From: CAWATZ01 sp963784995
GTDB lineage: Bacteria; Planctomycetota; Planctomycetia; Gemmatales; Gemmataceae
Reading direction: 5' to 3'
Length of the DNA stretch: 64,000 bases
Assembly: GCA_963784995.1 (NCBI GenBank)
Contig: CAWATZ010000002.1
Location: forward strand, 1,488,001-1,552,000
This document shows positions 50,365 through 60,265 of this stretch, one piece after another. The position numbers and the translations under genes are program-made. The notes below the pieces were generated by a model. The model searched no databases. It was not told the DNA's origin and saw nothing but the letters and a program-made list of their open reading frames with translations. How positions within the stretch are numbered: position 1 is the first letter of the stretch; each line of letters begins with the position of its first letter.

Positions 50365-51510
50365 ATGCGACTGCCTCGCGGAATGGCCGGCCTGTTTCTC
50401 CTGGCCCTGCTGCTTTCCTGTCCCCAATCGAGCCACGGCCAGCCCAAAGGCCGAACGCTTGTTTCCCCCGAGGTCCACGCTGACGGCAAGGTCACCTTCC
50501 GGCTGGCCGCCCCCAAGGCCGAGAAGGTCACCGTCAACAGCGGCGAGATGCAGCCGACCCTCAAAACAGCCTCGACCGCCCTGATCAAGGGCGAGGACGG
50601 CGTCTGGTCCGTCACCGTCGGGCCGCTGGCCCCGGGCATCTACGATTACACCTTCAACGTCGATGGCGTTTCCATGACCGACCCGTCCAGCACCAACGTC
50701 TTCGGCAACCGCAAGGGCAGTCGGGGCTTTGTCGAGGTCCCCGGACCCAAGGGGAAACCGCGCATCGACGAGTGGCGCGACGTGCCGCACGGGACCGTAT
50801 CCATCCACTGGTACGACTCCAGCGCCAGCGGCAGCCGACGCCGGCTGCACGTCTACACTCCGCCCGGCTACGGCAAGGAGACGGAGCGCAAATACCCGGT
50901 GCTGTACCTGCTGCACGGCAGCGGCGACAACGACTCGCACTGGATGCTCATCGGCCGGGCCAACGTCATCGCGGACAACCTGATCGCCGAGGGCAAGGCG
51001 GTGCCCATGCTGATCGTCATGCCGGACGGCCACGTCCGGGAACGGCCCGCGGGGTCCACCGATGAGAAGACCCGGCAAGAGATTCGCCGTGCCTTCGAGA
51101 AGGACCTGCTGGAGAACGTCATCCCGCTGGTCGAGTCCAGCTACCGGGTGCGGACCGATGCCGCGGGACGGGCCATCGCCGGCCTGTCGATGGGCAGCGC
51201 CCAGGCCCTGACGGTCGGGCTGGGGCACACGGACAAGTTTGGCTGGATTGGCGCCTTCAGCGGGGCCATTCAGCCGGACGATCCGGTCGTCGCGGTGCTG
51301 CGGTCGAAGAAGGACCAGGTCAACGAGCGGCTGAAGCTGTTCTGGCTGGGTATGGGCAAGGAGGACGGGGGCCTGAAGCGCAAACAGGAGCTGGTGGCGG
51401 CGCTCAAGGACATGGGGATCAAGCACGAGTACCACGAGACGGGGGGGGCGCATCGCTGGAGCGTCTGGCGGCAGTACCTGGGCGACTTCCTGCCGCGCCT
51501 GTTCAAGTAG
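50365..51510 (+). CDS. Secreted esterase with N-terminal E-set domain
   Basis: Protein of 381 residues: signal peptide (MRLPRGMAGLFLLALLLSCP), an immunoglobulin-like E-set/CBM48-type domain (residues about 30-130, VTFRLAAPKAEKVTVNSGEM), then an alpha/beta-hydrolase of the esterase D/feruloyl esterase group. The nucleophile serine is in AIAGLSMGSAQAL, and the oxyanion region is YPVLYLLHGSGDNDSHWM. The C-terminal histidine is in ETGGAHRWSVW. Such proteins trim acetyl or feruloyl groups from plant polysaccharides. A GAGGAG site precedes the ATG. Confidence 0.92.
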   Translation: MRLPRGMAGLFLLALLLSCPQSSHGQPKGRTLVSPEVHADGKVTFRLAAPKAEKVTVNSGEMQPTLKTASTALIKGEDGVWSVTVGPLAPGIYDYTFNVDGVSMTDPSSTNVFGNRKGSRGFVEVPGPKGKPRIDEWRDVPHGTVSIHWYDSSASGSRRRLHVYTPPGYGKETERKYPVLYLLHGSGDNDSHWMLIGRANVIADNLIAEGKAVPMLIVMPDGHVRERPAGSTDEKTRQEIRRAFEKDLLENVIPLVESSYRVRTDAAGRAIAGLSMGSAQALTVGLGHTDKFGWIGAFSGAIQPDDPVVAVLRSKKDQVNERLKLFWLGMGKEDGGLKRKQELVAALKDMGIKHEYHETGGAHRWSVWRQYLGDFLPRLFK

Positions 51511-51540
51511 CCGGCGAAGAGCGTTCGGAGCGATTGACGC

Positions 51541-51588
51541 AGGCCGGCCTTCCCAGGCCGGCTGGACGGGCTAGGAAGCCCGTCCTAC
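51541..51588. repeat. Double-hairpin element between esterase and kinase genes
   Basis: Two adjacent stems: GCCGGCCT-TCCC-AGGCCGGC and GGACGGGCT-AGGA-AGCCCGTCC. It is placed 30 bases after the esterase stop and may serve as its terminator. Confidence 0.7.
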
Positions 51589-51677
51589 TTTCTTCCGTCC
51601 GGATTCGTGACAGGAATCGTCCGCTGCGGCACTTCTCGAAATAGAGAAGCCTCTTTCGTGTCCCCAGGAGAAGACCG

Positions 51678-54116
51678 ATGGCCGTTGCGGAATTGCATCC
51701 GAGTGCCGCCGAGTTGGAAAGGTTCGCGCTGGGCACGCTGGACTCCCCTGGATTCGCCACCGTGGAAGAGCACCTGGCGGAGTGCCCGGTCTGCCAGGAG
51801 CGTGTCGCGGCCGTCCCTGGCGATGGCCTGGTCGGCTTGCTGCGCCGCGCACATTCCCAGACTGGCGGGCAGGTGGACACCGTTTCGCGAGAGATGGGAC
51901 AGGCCTCGACGCCGCCCCCGGTTCCGGTCGCGGTCCCGGCACCGCATTCTCCTGCTTCCGGCTCGCCGGCTCGGGGGAACGACTCCCAGACCGTGGGGTT
52001 CGTGCCGCCGGAGCTGGCCTGGCAGGAGCGCTATCGCATCGTGCGTCTGCTGGGCGAGGGCGGCATGGGCAGCCGTCTACCAGGCCGAGCATCGCGTCAT
52101 GCAGCGGCCCGTGGCGCTGAAGGTGATCAACCGCGTCTTCACCGCCGACCCCGCCGCGGTCGAGCGTTTCCGCCGGGAGATGCGGGCCGCCGCCCGGCTG
52201 TCCCACGCCAACATCGTCACCGCCTACGATGCGGAGAACGCCGGCGACTGCACTTCCTGGTGATGGAATACGTCGAGGGCGTCAGCCTGGCCCAGCTGGT
52301 CAAGGAGCGTGGTCCGCTGCCGGTGGCCGAGGCCTGCGACTGCATCCGCCAGGCGGCCCTGGGGTTGCAGCACGCCCACGAGCGCGGCATGGTCCACCGC
52401 GACGTCAAGCCCGGCAACCTGATCCGCTGCTCCGACGGGACGGTCAAGGTCCTCGATTTCGGCCTGGCCGTGCTGACGGCGGAGCGGGGCGACGGGCTGA
52501 CCGACACCAACGTCGTCATGGGCACGCCGGATTTCATGGCCCCCGAGCAGGCCGCTGACGCCCGCAGCGCCGACATCCGCGCCGACGTTTACAGCCTGGG
52601 CTGCACGCTCTGGTTCTTGCTGACCGGCCGCGTCCCGTACCCGGCCGCGACGCCGGTGCTCAAGATCCTGGCCCATCGCGAGCAGCCGCTGCCGTCCCTC
52701 CGCCAGGACGCGCCCGGACGTGCCGCCGGAGCTGGCCCGCGTCGTGGCGCGGATGCTCGCCAAGCGCCCGCAGGACCGCTATCAGACTCCCGGCGAGGTG
52801 GCCGCGGCGCTGGAGCCGTTTGCTTCGGGCAAGCAGACGCAGCAAGCCACGACACCCGCTTCGCAGGCTGCTGGTCGCTGCCTTCCTGTTGCTGGGCGTC
52901 CTGGTCGCGGGGTTGGCCGTCTACCGCATCCAGACCGACAAGGGCGAACTGGTCATCACGACCGAGAGTGACGATGTCGAGGTGGTCATCAAGCAAGGGC
53001 GGCAAGCTGGTCGACATCATCGACACGAAGACGGACAAGCAGATCCGCTGGCTCTCCGCTCCGGCGTCTACGAACTGGAGTTGAAGGGGGGCCACAAGGG
53101 GCTGAAACTGAACATCGACAAGGCGACGCTGACGCGCGGCGAGACGGTGCTGGCGAAGATCGAACGGATTGAAAGGAACGCCGGCGGAGAAGGTCGGCGA
53201 GGTACGGCGGTTTCTGGGGCACGAGGGGGCGGTTGGAGCGCGGCTTTCTCGCCCGACGGCCGCTCCATTCTGTCGGGGACTGGCTGGCCCAAGCCGGATG
53301 GAACCATCCGCCTGTGGGACGTAGCCACTGGCAAAGGAGTCCGCCATTTCGTCGGCCGCAGCGTCGAGGTCGAAGCGTCGCCTTTTCCCCCGACGGCCGT
53401 CGGCGTCTCGCCGCGAGTAACGACGGGGTGCGGCTATGGGACGTCGCGAGGGGCAAGCTGGTCCGCGAGTTTGGCGGGCAACGGGAGAGAAGCCCTAGCG
53501 TGGCCTTTTCGCCCGACGGTCGCCATATCCTCTCGAGGGTAACTGATAGGACGGTGCGGCTGTGGGACACCAACACCGGTGGGGAGACCCGCCGGTTCGT
53601 CGGGCACGAGAAGCGGGTCCTCGCCGTGGCCTTTTCCCCCGACGGGAGACGGCTGCCTTGGCCAGCACGGACATCCGCTTATGGGATGTGGAAACGGGCA
53701 AGCAAGTGCGATCCTTCGGAAGGCAGCAACAAGGTCGTGTGTTCCCCCGACGGTCGTTTCCTGCTTTCCAATGGCCAGGCCGGCAGCCCCCGGCTTCTCC
53801 TCTGTGGGACGTGAAGACCGGCAAGCAGATGCGTGAATTCAAAGGCCAGACGAAGGATTTGAGCGTGGCCTTCTCCCCCGACGGCCGCCGGGCCCTTTCT
53901 GGCGGTGAAGATGGGACCATGCGGTTGTGGGAGGTGGAGACGGGCAAGGAACTGCACTGTTTCGAGAAATTCGGGGTGGCACGCGGTTCCGGGGATCAGA
54001 TTCTTGGGTCTTGTGCTTTTTCCCCCGATGACCATTACGCCCTCTCCGGCAGCAATGACATGACCGTGCGCCTGTGGAGGCTCCCCGACCCACCTGCGGC
54101 GAAGGAAAAGCCCTAA
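51678..54116 (+). CDS. Ser/Thr protein kinase with WD40 repeats, heavily frameshifted
   Basis: Parts in order: a zinc-finger-like N-terminus (LERFALGTLDSPGFATVEEH, LAECPVCQERV); a Hanks-type kinase domain in several frames (YRIVRLLGEGGMG, VALKVINRVF, VHRDVKPGNLIRC, VKVLDFGLAVL, GTPDFMAPEQA); a membrane helix (LLVAAFLLLGVLVAGLAVYR); and six or so WD40 units (GTIRLWDVATGKG, VAFSPDGRHILS, TMRLWEVETGKEL). At least eight indels interrupt it, for example an extra A in GGGCAGCCGTC and a missing C in GGCGACTGCAC. All catalytic motifs remain intact between breaks. It is either a sequencing problem or a recent pseudogene. An ECF sigma factor of the class often paired with such kinases lies 1.5 kb downstream. 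Confidence 0.85.
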
Positions 54117-54168
54117 CCCACGGAGGCGGCGCTCGTGGAAACCTCCGTCAGTCTTCGGAGCGCATGGC

Positions 54169-54813
54169 TCAACGCCGACGCCGTTTCCGTGGTGTTGGCT
54201 CCGAAGTCGTCGGCACGGTCGGCACAACTTCCGGTGCTTGCGTGGCGAAGGCTCCTTCGTAGCCCTTCTCCGGTGTGCCGTGGACTTCTTCGAGGATCAG
54301 CTGGCAGATCTTCATCCCTTTTTCGAGGCAGACGTGCAGCGGCCCACAATTCCAGATCTCCAGACGAATGCGGGTGCCTGGGTATTGAGGATCGTCGGTG
54401 GCGCCAAACCCGGCGTGAATCGTGGGCGCCGTGACGTGGACGCCAACGCCAAGCCGGGCCAGGCTGCTGCGCCCCTCCACCCGGCCTGCCAGGCGCGACG
54501 TGTGGGGCAGGCGAATTTGCTCCTCCGTCCATCCAAGGACAAATGCACCCGGCTTCAGGATGAACCCCTCGGACGAAAGGATGAAGTCGGTGCCGTGTTC
54601 GGCGAACAAATTGAACAAGTCGAAATTCGGCCGCGCTGGGTAGACCAGAACTGGCGCGACTGTTTCGGGTTGTTGCGCGAGCCAGACGGAGATTTTCTCG
54701 TGGAGGGTGAGATCCACCGACATGGAGGAGAAGGCCCTGTCGGAAGGAGGTGGGGTGATGCGGATAAAGTCGCGCCGCAACGCCAGCTTGGTCTCCCGGT
54801 CGGAAGGAATCAT
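54169..54813 (-). CDS. dcd: dCTP deaminase / dUTPase family protein
   Basis: Protein of 214 residues that should convert dCTP to dUTP (or to dUMP in bifunctional forms) for dTTP synthesis. The trimer-forming core is complete: SSMSVDLTLHE, LGWTEEQIRLP, RVEGRSSLARLGVGVHVTAP, IHAGFGATD, and IRLEIWNCGP with the catalytic glutamate, then CLEKGMKICQLILEE. The C-terminal tail is Pro/Arg-rich (TSEPTPRKRRRR). The ATG overlaps the stop of a small upstream gene (ATGA). It converges on the kinase gene. Confidence 0.9.
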   Translation of the reverse strand: MIPSDRETKLALRRDFIRITPPPSDRAFSSMSVDLTLHEKISVWLAQQPETVAPVLVYPARPNFDLFNLFAEHGTDFILSSEGFILKPGAFVLGWTEEQIRLPHTSRLAGRVEGRSSLARLGVGVHVTAPTIHAGFGATDDPQYPGTRIRLEIWNCGPLHVCLEKGMKICQLILEEVHGTPEKGYEGAFATQAPEVVPTVPTTSEPTPRKRRRR

Positions 54814-55090
54814 GCGGGATCTCCGTTGGGCTCCAGCAGAGAAGCCAGCGGCACCCAGATCCGATGCGCCCCGAGTCCGCTTCCACGGGAAACTCAATGA
54901 GGGCGACGCCCTTTTCCTTGTCCCGGTAGACCGTCCCGATGGGAAGCCAGGTCTTGCCATGCCGGTGAGTCACGAAATCGCGCTGGATTTCGAGATGGGT
55001 CGGCTGGTTGGTCGTATCTCGAACGGTTACCCCGACCGCTACCGTTCCAGGCTTTGGATCATAAACGTCGCAGAGAACCAACGCCAACAT
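54810..55090 (-). CDS. Small hypothetical protein before dcd (frameshifted)
   Basis: Reads MLALVLCDVYDPKPGTVAVG to IEFPVEADSG in one frame. After adding one G to a GGGG run near 54884 it continues AHRIWVPLASLLEPNGDPA with a stop overlapping the dcd start. Corrected length is 93 residues. The overlap and joint reading support a two-gene operon. No family recognised; it looks like a small beta-rich protein. Confidence 0.62.
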
Positions 55091-55276
55091 GATGCGTCTC
55101 CTCTCAGGCCAATGGTGGTGAATGATTGTTCCTCAACTTACCTCATCTTACCTGAACTTTCGGACAGGAGCAAGAGAAAACGAGGTTCCAGCCCGGGCTC
55201 GCCCCGATTCGGGAGTATCGCCCTTTCGTGCAGACGGAAGGGACTGCAGCGGGTATCTTGCAAGAGGGATAAGCGC

Positions 55277-55654
55277 ATGACCCAAGCTGGCAGGAACGCC
55301 ATGATTGCCAAACCGATCCTTTACTTCCGTCACGAGATGGTCCTGGTCTGTGACGCCCGCTGTGACAAGGCCTGGGGCATCAACAGCCGGCCCCGGGTGC
55401 AGATGTCGGCCACCGACGAGGACGATTATGCCTTCCTGGCCGACGGCGAGTTGGGAGAGGCCCCGGCCGATCCGGGCACCGCGGAGGGAGGCCATTGCAA
55501 GCCCAGGACGCCCGGGGAGCGCCTCAACAAGTGGTGCTGCCGCGAGTGCGAACGGTCACAGACGGTCAAGCCAGGGGAAGACTTCGAGTTGCCCGACTTC
55601 ACCCGCCGGGTCTATAACATCCCACGTGCCGACGCCAACGGGGAGGCGATCTGA
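55277..55654 (+). CDS. Hypothetical protein with a zinc-ribbon-like cysteine pattern, 125 residues
   Basis: Starts MTQAGRNAMIAKPILYFRHE. Cysteines occur as CDARCDKAW near the start and HCKP...WCCRECERSQT in the second half, a spacing fitting a small metal-binding fold. It lies three bases before the ECF sigma factor in the same direction, so the two are probably one operon. A role as sigma partner is possible but not shown. The leader has a direct repeat TTACCTCATCTTACCTGA. Confidence 0.65.
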   Translation: MTQAGRNAMIAKPILYFRHEMVLVCDARCDKAWGINSRPRVQMSATDEDDYAFLADGELGEAPADPGTAEGGHCKPRTPGERLNKWCCRECERSQTVKPGEDFELPDFTRRVYNIPRADANGEAI

Positions 55655-55657
55655 CAG

Positions 55658-56237
55658 ATGGAAACCTCCGTCAGTCTGCTGGAACGCCTCGCCGGCACAC
55701 CGACCGATGCCGACTGGCGACTGCTCCACGACCTGTATCAGCCCCTGCTCCGCGTCTGGATGGCGCGGGCCGGGGTGCCGTCGTCCGACGGCGACGACCT
55801 GGTGCAGGAGGTGCTGCTGGTCGTCTTCCGTGAGGTCGGCGGCGTTCGAGCGCCGGGGCCAGGGCGCCTTCCGGGTCTGGCTGCGCATCATCCTCGTCCA
55901 CCGCATCCGCGATTACTTCCGCGGCCGGCAGCGCCGGCCAGTCGCTACCGGCGACAGCGATTTCCTGCGGCAGCTGGACGAACTGGAGTCGCCCGAGAGC
56001 GACCTGAGCCGGCTGTGGGACCGCGAGCATGACGACCACGTCGCCGCCTCGTTGCTGCGCCGAGTCCAGAAGGATTTCGCCCCGGCGACCTGGCAGGCCT
56101 TTCAGCGCCACGTCCTCGAAGGGGAGCCGGCCGCCCAGGTGGCCGCAGCGCTGGGTCTGTCGCTCAACTCCGTCCTCCTGGCCAAGAGCCGGGTCCTCAA
56201 GCGTGTGCGTCAGGAGCTGGCCGGCTTCGTGGAGTGA
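55658..56237 (+). CDS. ECF-type RNA polymerase sigma factor (frameshifted)
   Basis: About 192 residues after removing one base near 55843. Region 2 starts METSVSLLERLAGTPTDADW and has DDLVQEVLLVVFREV; region 4 is WQAFQRHVLEGEPAAQVAAA, LGLSLNSVLLAKSRVLKRVR. This is the planctomycete sigma group usually encoded next to Hanks-type kinase genes. Here a kinase-WD40 gene is 1.5 kb upstream, separated by dcd on the other strand. It likely directs genes controlled by that kinase. Confidence 0.9.
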
Positions 56238-56367
56238 TCGCTTCCCAGGCTCATCAGCAAAACCAAACAGGGTTATTGCGAAAGCGTGAACAGTGGTATA
56301 CAATTCACACCGACTCAGGAAACCCATTCTTCCTCAATGAGTATCGCCCCGTGCCGCGGAGGGGACC

Positions 56368-57168
56368 ATGAAACCTCGGTTCGTTTCCCTGGCAGCGTTC
56401 CTCGCTTTCCTGCTGGGGCTTCTTGTCGTTACGACAACTCCTGGAAGTGGGCCCACCAGCCCCCAGGGGACCGCCGTCGAGTGGAGCGATCTGCGCGGCC
56501 GGATTGTCTGGCAAGGCGAGCCGATTCCGCAGCCCCGGCGTGTCAACGTCAACAAGGACAAGGATTGCTGTTTGCAGAACGGGCCGATTTTCTCCGACGA
56601 GTTGGTGGTTCATCCGAAGAACCGCGGCGTGCGCTGGGTCATGGTCTGGCTGCTGCCCGAGCCTGGCGAGCCGGCCCGGCCTCTGCCGACGCATCCGTTC
56701 CTGCATGCGATCCGGACCAAACGCCTTGTCCTGGAACAAACGGGGTGCCGGTACGTCCCTCACGTGCTGGCCCTGCGCGAAGGTCAGGGCCTGATCGTGA
56801 AAGACCGCGACGTTGTTTGCCACACCCTGAAGATGGACAGGTTGAGGGAGAACTTCGGAGTCAACCTTCTTCTTGCTCCGGGGAGCGAGAAGGTCGTCGA
56901 TGACCTGAAAGCCGGCCGGATACCGTACTTCGTCAGCTGCAGCATCCACCAGTGGATGAGAGGCTTCGTCTGGGTGTTCGATCATCCGTATTTCACCATC
57001 ACCGATGCGGACGGCCGCTTCGAGATCCGCAATGCGCCTGTCGGAAAGTGGCGACTGAAGGTCTGGCACGAGGAAACCGGCTGGAAGGCCACGGGCAAGG
57101 AGGGGACGCCCATCATCATCGGACCGGAGAAGGTCACCCGCCTGGGCGACCGGGTCCTGAATCCCTGA
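56368..57168 (+). CDS. Secreted cupredoxin/carboxypeptidase-regulatory-like protein
   Basis: Protein of 266 residues with a signal peptide (MKPRFVSLAAFLAFLLGLLV). The middle resembles plastocyanin-like or methylamine-utilisation proteins: ELVVHPKNRGVRWVMVWLLP, ALREGQGLIVKDRDVVCHTL and IPYFVSCSIHQWMRGFVWVF, with Cys, two His and Met suitable for a copper site. The C-terminal 50 residues form a carboxypeptidase-regulatory-like beta fold (FTITDADGRFEIRNAPVGKW). It is found widely in planctomycetes with unknown function. The AlkB gene follows by 23 bases. Confidence 0.75.
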   Translation: MKPRFVSLAAFLAFLLGLLVVTTTPGSGPTSPQGTAVEWSDLRGRIVWQGEPIPQPRRVNVNKDKDCCLQNGPIFSDELVVHPKNRGVRWVMVWLLPEPGEPARPLPTHPFLHAIRTKRLVLEQTGCRYVPHVLALREGQGLIVKDRDVVCHTLKMDRLRENFGVNLLLAPGSEKVVDDLKAGRIPYFVSCSIHQWMRGFVWVFDHPYFTITDADGRFEIRNAPVGKWRLKVWHEETGWKATGKEGTPIIIGPEKVTRLGDRVLNP

Positions 57169-57191
57169 CGATCACGGAGAGCCAACACGTC

Positions 57192-57749
57192 ATGACTGCT
57201 TCTCCCGAGGGGTTTTCGTACGTCCCTGCCTTCCTCACCGGCGAGGAGCAGCGCGAGCTGCTGCGACGGCTGCAGGAGCTGCACTACGAACACGACGTCT
57301 TTCGCGGCCAGCGGCTGAAGCGCGGGTACGCTCAGTTCGGTTACGCCTACGTCTCCACCGGCCGGAAGCTCGACCCGGCAGCGCCGCTGCCGGACTTCCT
57401 GGCCGCGCTGATCGAGAAGGGCTTGCCGCACTGCCCGCCCGGAACGCGGTTCAACCAGTGCATCGTGACGCATTATCCCGAGAACGCCGGCATTGGCTGG
57501 CACACCGATGCGCCGCGCTTTGCCGAGGTGATCATGGCCGTGAGCCTGGGCGGCGAGGGCTGTTTGCAGTTCCGGCCCAACGGCGCCGAGGAAGTCGCCT
57601 TCGAGGTGCTGGCCGGGCTGGGCTCGCTGTACGTGATGCGGGGACCGGCACGCTGGGCCTATCAGCACCAGGTCGTACCGGTCCAGTCGGTGCGTTATTC
57701 GCTGACTTTTCGCCAGGTCGCGGCGCCGGAAGAAGGTGGCCAGCGGTGA
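57192..57749 (+). CDS. AlkB-type 2-oxoglutarate/Fe(II) dioxygenase
   Basis: Protein of 185 residues that oxidatively removes alkyl groups from nucleic acid bases or proteins. Fe ligands are visible: HTD in GIGWHTDAPRFAEVIMAVSL and the distal His in RWAYQHQVVPVQ. The 2-oxoglutarate-binding arginines lie in VRYSLTFRQV. The FNQCIVTHYPENAGIGWHTD block is typical of the AlkB/ALKBH group. It sits close behind the copper-protein-like gene; a shared transcript is likely though no functional link is evident. Confidence 0.9.
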   Translation: MTASPEGFSYVPAFLTGEEQRELLRRLQELHYEHDVFRGQRLKRGYAQFGYAYVSTGRKLDPAAPLPDFLAALIEKGLPHCPPGTRFNQCIVTHYPENAGIGWHTDAPRFAEVIMAVSLGGEGCLQFRPNGAEEVAFEVLAGLGSLYVMRGPARWAYQHQVVPVQSVRYSLTFRQVAAPEEGGQR

Positions 57750-57822
57750 TGGAGTTCCGAAAGCGATTGCAACCGCGATGCACGAGTGCTATTCTTGGGC
57801 CCTTGGTTGAAGGAGGGTTCCA

Positions 57823-58563
57823 ATGATTCAGCTGTGGCAACGGACACTTTCGGGATCGGTCGTCTACCCGGAAAGCGATGGCAAGCCCATGGCCGACAAC
57901 ACCAAACAGGCGCGCTGGATCGTCGTGCTGTTCGGCAATCTACTGGCCCTGTTCCGCAACCGCGCCGACGTCTTCGTGGCCGCCGATCATTTCTGGTATC
58001 CGGTTGAGGGAGGCCCGAACGAGCGCATCGCCCCGGACGTGTTCGTGGTGCTGGGCCGACCCAAAGGCGACCGCAGCTCTTACCGGCAATGGGAAGAGGA
58101 CAACATCCCCGCCACAGTCGCTTTCGAGATCCTCTCGCCCAGCAACACAGCCATTGAAATGGCCGACAAGCTCGACTTCTACGATCGCCACGGGGTCGAG
58201 GAATACTACGTCTACGATCCGGACACAGGTCGGCTGCTGGTCTACCTGCGTCGGACGCAACTGCTGACCCGCGAGCGCTTCGGCAAGAGTTTTGTCAGCA
58301 AGAAGCTGGGCATTCGCTTCGATCTGACGGGGCCGGAAATGGTCGTCTACCATCCCAACGGCAGGCCCTTCCTCACCTTCGAGCAGCTGGAAGAGGAGCG
58401 ACAAGGCCAGCAGCAGCGGGCCGACCAGGCGGAACAGCGCGTGAGCCGGCTTGCTGAACTGAGCCGCAAGGTCCGACAAGGTCTGGCCAGTCCGGAAGAA
58501 CTGGCCGAGCTGGAACGCCTCGAAGAGCAGTTTGCTCCGCCGACAGGTCCAGGGGGTTCGTGA
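57823..58563 (+). CDS. Uma2-family (DUF820) putative endonuclease
   Basis: Protein of 246 residues. The PD-(D/E)xK-like core shows NERIAPDVFVVLGRPKGDR, VAFEILSPSNTAIEMADKLD and EYYVYDPDTGRLLVYLR. A C-terminal coiled-coil tail (FEQLEEERQGQQQRADQAEQ) follows, as in many Uma2 proteins. The family is highly expanded in planctomycetes and cyanobacteria; biological role unknown. A hairpin terminator lies 20 bases after the stop. Confidence 0.92.
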   Translation: MIQLWQRTLSGSVVYPESDGKPMADNTKQARWIVVLFGNLLALFRNRADVFVAADHFWYPVEGGPNERIAPDVFVVLGRPKGDRSSYRQWEEDNIPATVAFEILSPSNTAIEMADKLDFYDRHGVEEYYVYDPDTGRLLVYLRRTQLLTRERFGKSFVSKKLGIRFDLTGPEMVVYHPNGRPFLTFEQLEEERQGQQQRADQAEQRVSRLAELSRKVRQGLASPEELAELERLEEQFAPPTGPGGS

Positions 58564-58582
58564 GAGGCGCGGCCAAACACAA

Positions 58583-58608
58583 TCGGCCCGCTCTTGCGAG
58601 CGGGCCGA
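58583..58608 (+). terminator. Hairpin behind the Uma2 gene
   Basis: TCGGCCCGCTC-TTGC-GAGCGGGCCGA, 11-base perfect stem. No U-run follows, so efficiency is uncertain. Confidence 0.6.
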
Positions 58609-59170
58609 GCGGGTTGGCCGGAGCAGAAATCCGGATACCTCTTCCAGCGGCAAACTGCCGCTGGCGTGGGTCCGGAGAAGCGGTTCTCCTACCGGAGAAG
58701 CAGGTCTGTCCATCCGCCAGCAATGCGCGGTTCCCGCTGACGGGCAGTGGTCGCCTGACGTTTTGCTGCTGCGGCTCAGACGTTGCTGCTCAGCTCAAGG
58801 GGGAGGAACAGCTACGCGGGACTCGACCAACTTAACCAGCCATCCGGATTCTGGCACAATCCCCTGCAAGGTCTGTCATCGACCAGCCGGCAACGGAACT
58901 TGAAGAATTCCGCATGCCGTCGTCATTCCGCGGAGACGCGATTTGACAACGGAATCAACCTGTTCTACGGTTGAGGTAGGATGGGCGCTCGATTCGTCTT
59001 TTGGCAATTCAGCAGACCCAACCCTCGGTAGTCGGTGCCAGATACCAAAGGGACACGGTCAAACCGCCTGGTATCTCCTGCCATACCGCCCCTTTTCAGT
59101 TCTCCAACCGCAGCCATGCAATCCATGACTGGGTCGTGGTCCATTCACTTTTTGGAGAAGGAGCCGACTG
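58609..59170. other. Gene-poor intergenic region
   Basis: About 560 bases with only short open frames that I cannot support. It contains small inverted pairs (CAGCGGCA-AAC-TGCCGCTG near 58650) but no recognised RNA or repeat family. Confidence 0.5.
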
Positions 59171-60220
59171 ATGAAACATCTGTTGTTCGGTCTGGTGGCG
59201 TTCTTTTTGTCCCCTCTCGTCTCTGAACTTCGTGCCGACCTCACCCGCTATCACGTGCAGGTTCGGCCAACGAACCAGGATGCGTGGAAGTTTCATTCAA
59301 CCAGCCGGTTCTATGATCTGGCAACGGCAACTGCACAAACGCTTCGCGATTCCGGTTTCAAGTCCAGGGTGACTTCCGGTGCTGATCGGGCGAATCAATC
59401 CGGGTCTGCAAACTCTTCGCCCGGCAGTTCCTCGAATCAATCCGGGTCGGCGAACTCCTCGGCCAGCAGTTCGCCGAGTCAAGCCGGTTCGGCGAACTCT
59501 TCTCTCAGCAGTTCGTCGAACTCGACTCCATCCTGGGAGTGGCGTCGCTACTGGAGACGACATTTCGACAGGCATCATCACCGGGACTCCCAGGCCCAGC
59601 GCCGCTTCGCCCAGTTCAATCGCTGGGCCAGGCATTTCGCTCAGTTCAATCGTTGGACAGGACATCTCGCTCAGTTCAACCGCTGGATCAGCCAGAACCA
59701 ACGGGCGTGGAACAGAGACCGACATGAACTTTACGCGGCCAGAGAGAACCACGGAAAGACCCAACCGCACTTCCAAAATGACCGGGACCTCGCTCGCCAT
59801 CAAGAGCAGATGAAGCCCCAGCCCACTCTCCAGGCCACTCAGCAACACCAGGCTACTCAGCAGCACCAGGCCGCCAAGCAGCACCAGGCCACCCAGCACC
59901 AGGCCACCCCGCAACACCAGCTCGTCAAGCACCAGCCCGCCCAGCAACACGGTGCGGCCCAGCACCAGGCCGTCGTCGTGCATCAGCCCTCCTGGCAGGA
60001 ACAGATCGCCCACCAGCACCGGCCCACGCAACACCAGGCCGCTCAGCAACAGGGGCCGGTCCAGCACCAGGCCGCCCACCAGCAGCGGCCGGCCCAGTTC
60101 CAGCCGGCCATCCAGCAACATCAGCCGATCCAGCACCAGCCGGCCATCCAGCAACATCATCAGCCGGTCATCCACCAACCAGCCTCGCAGTTCCACGGTG
60201 GCGGCGGGCATCATCGATAA
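59171..60220 (+). CDS. Secreted Gln/His-rich repeat protein, 349 residues
   Basis: Three repeat arrays follow a signal peptide (MKHLLFGLVAFFLSPLVSEL). The first has NQSGSANSSPGSSS in three copies (about residues 75-115). The second has (R)xFAQFNRWxxH in three copies (about 140-180). The third is a long array based on QHQATQ/QHQPAQ (about 210-335). The Ser/Asn linker and Gln/His tract suggest an extended surface or matrix protein; histidines could bind metals. No known family. Codon use stays high-GC, so it is not foreign by that measure. Confidence 0.78.
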   Translation: MKHLLFGLVAFFLSPLVSELRADLTRYHVQVRPTNQDAWKFHSTSRFYDLATATAQTLRDSGFKSRVTSGADRANQSGSANSSPGSSSNQSGSANSSASSSPSQAGSANSSLSSSSNSTPSWEWRRYWRRHFDRHHHRDSQAQRRFAQFNRWARHFAQFNRWTGHLAQFNRWISQNQRAWNRDRHELYAARENHGKTQPHFQNDRDLARHQEQMKPQPTLQATQQHQATQQHQAAKQHQATQHQATPQHQLVKHQPAQQHGAAQHQAVVVHQPSWQEQIAHQHRPTQHQAAQQQGPVQHQAAHQQRPAQFQPAIQQHQPIQHQPAIQQHHQPVIHQPASQFHGGGGHHR

Positions 60221-60265
60221 GCGGCGTTGCCGGAACAGAACCGCGGAACCAGGAGTCGATCCGTG

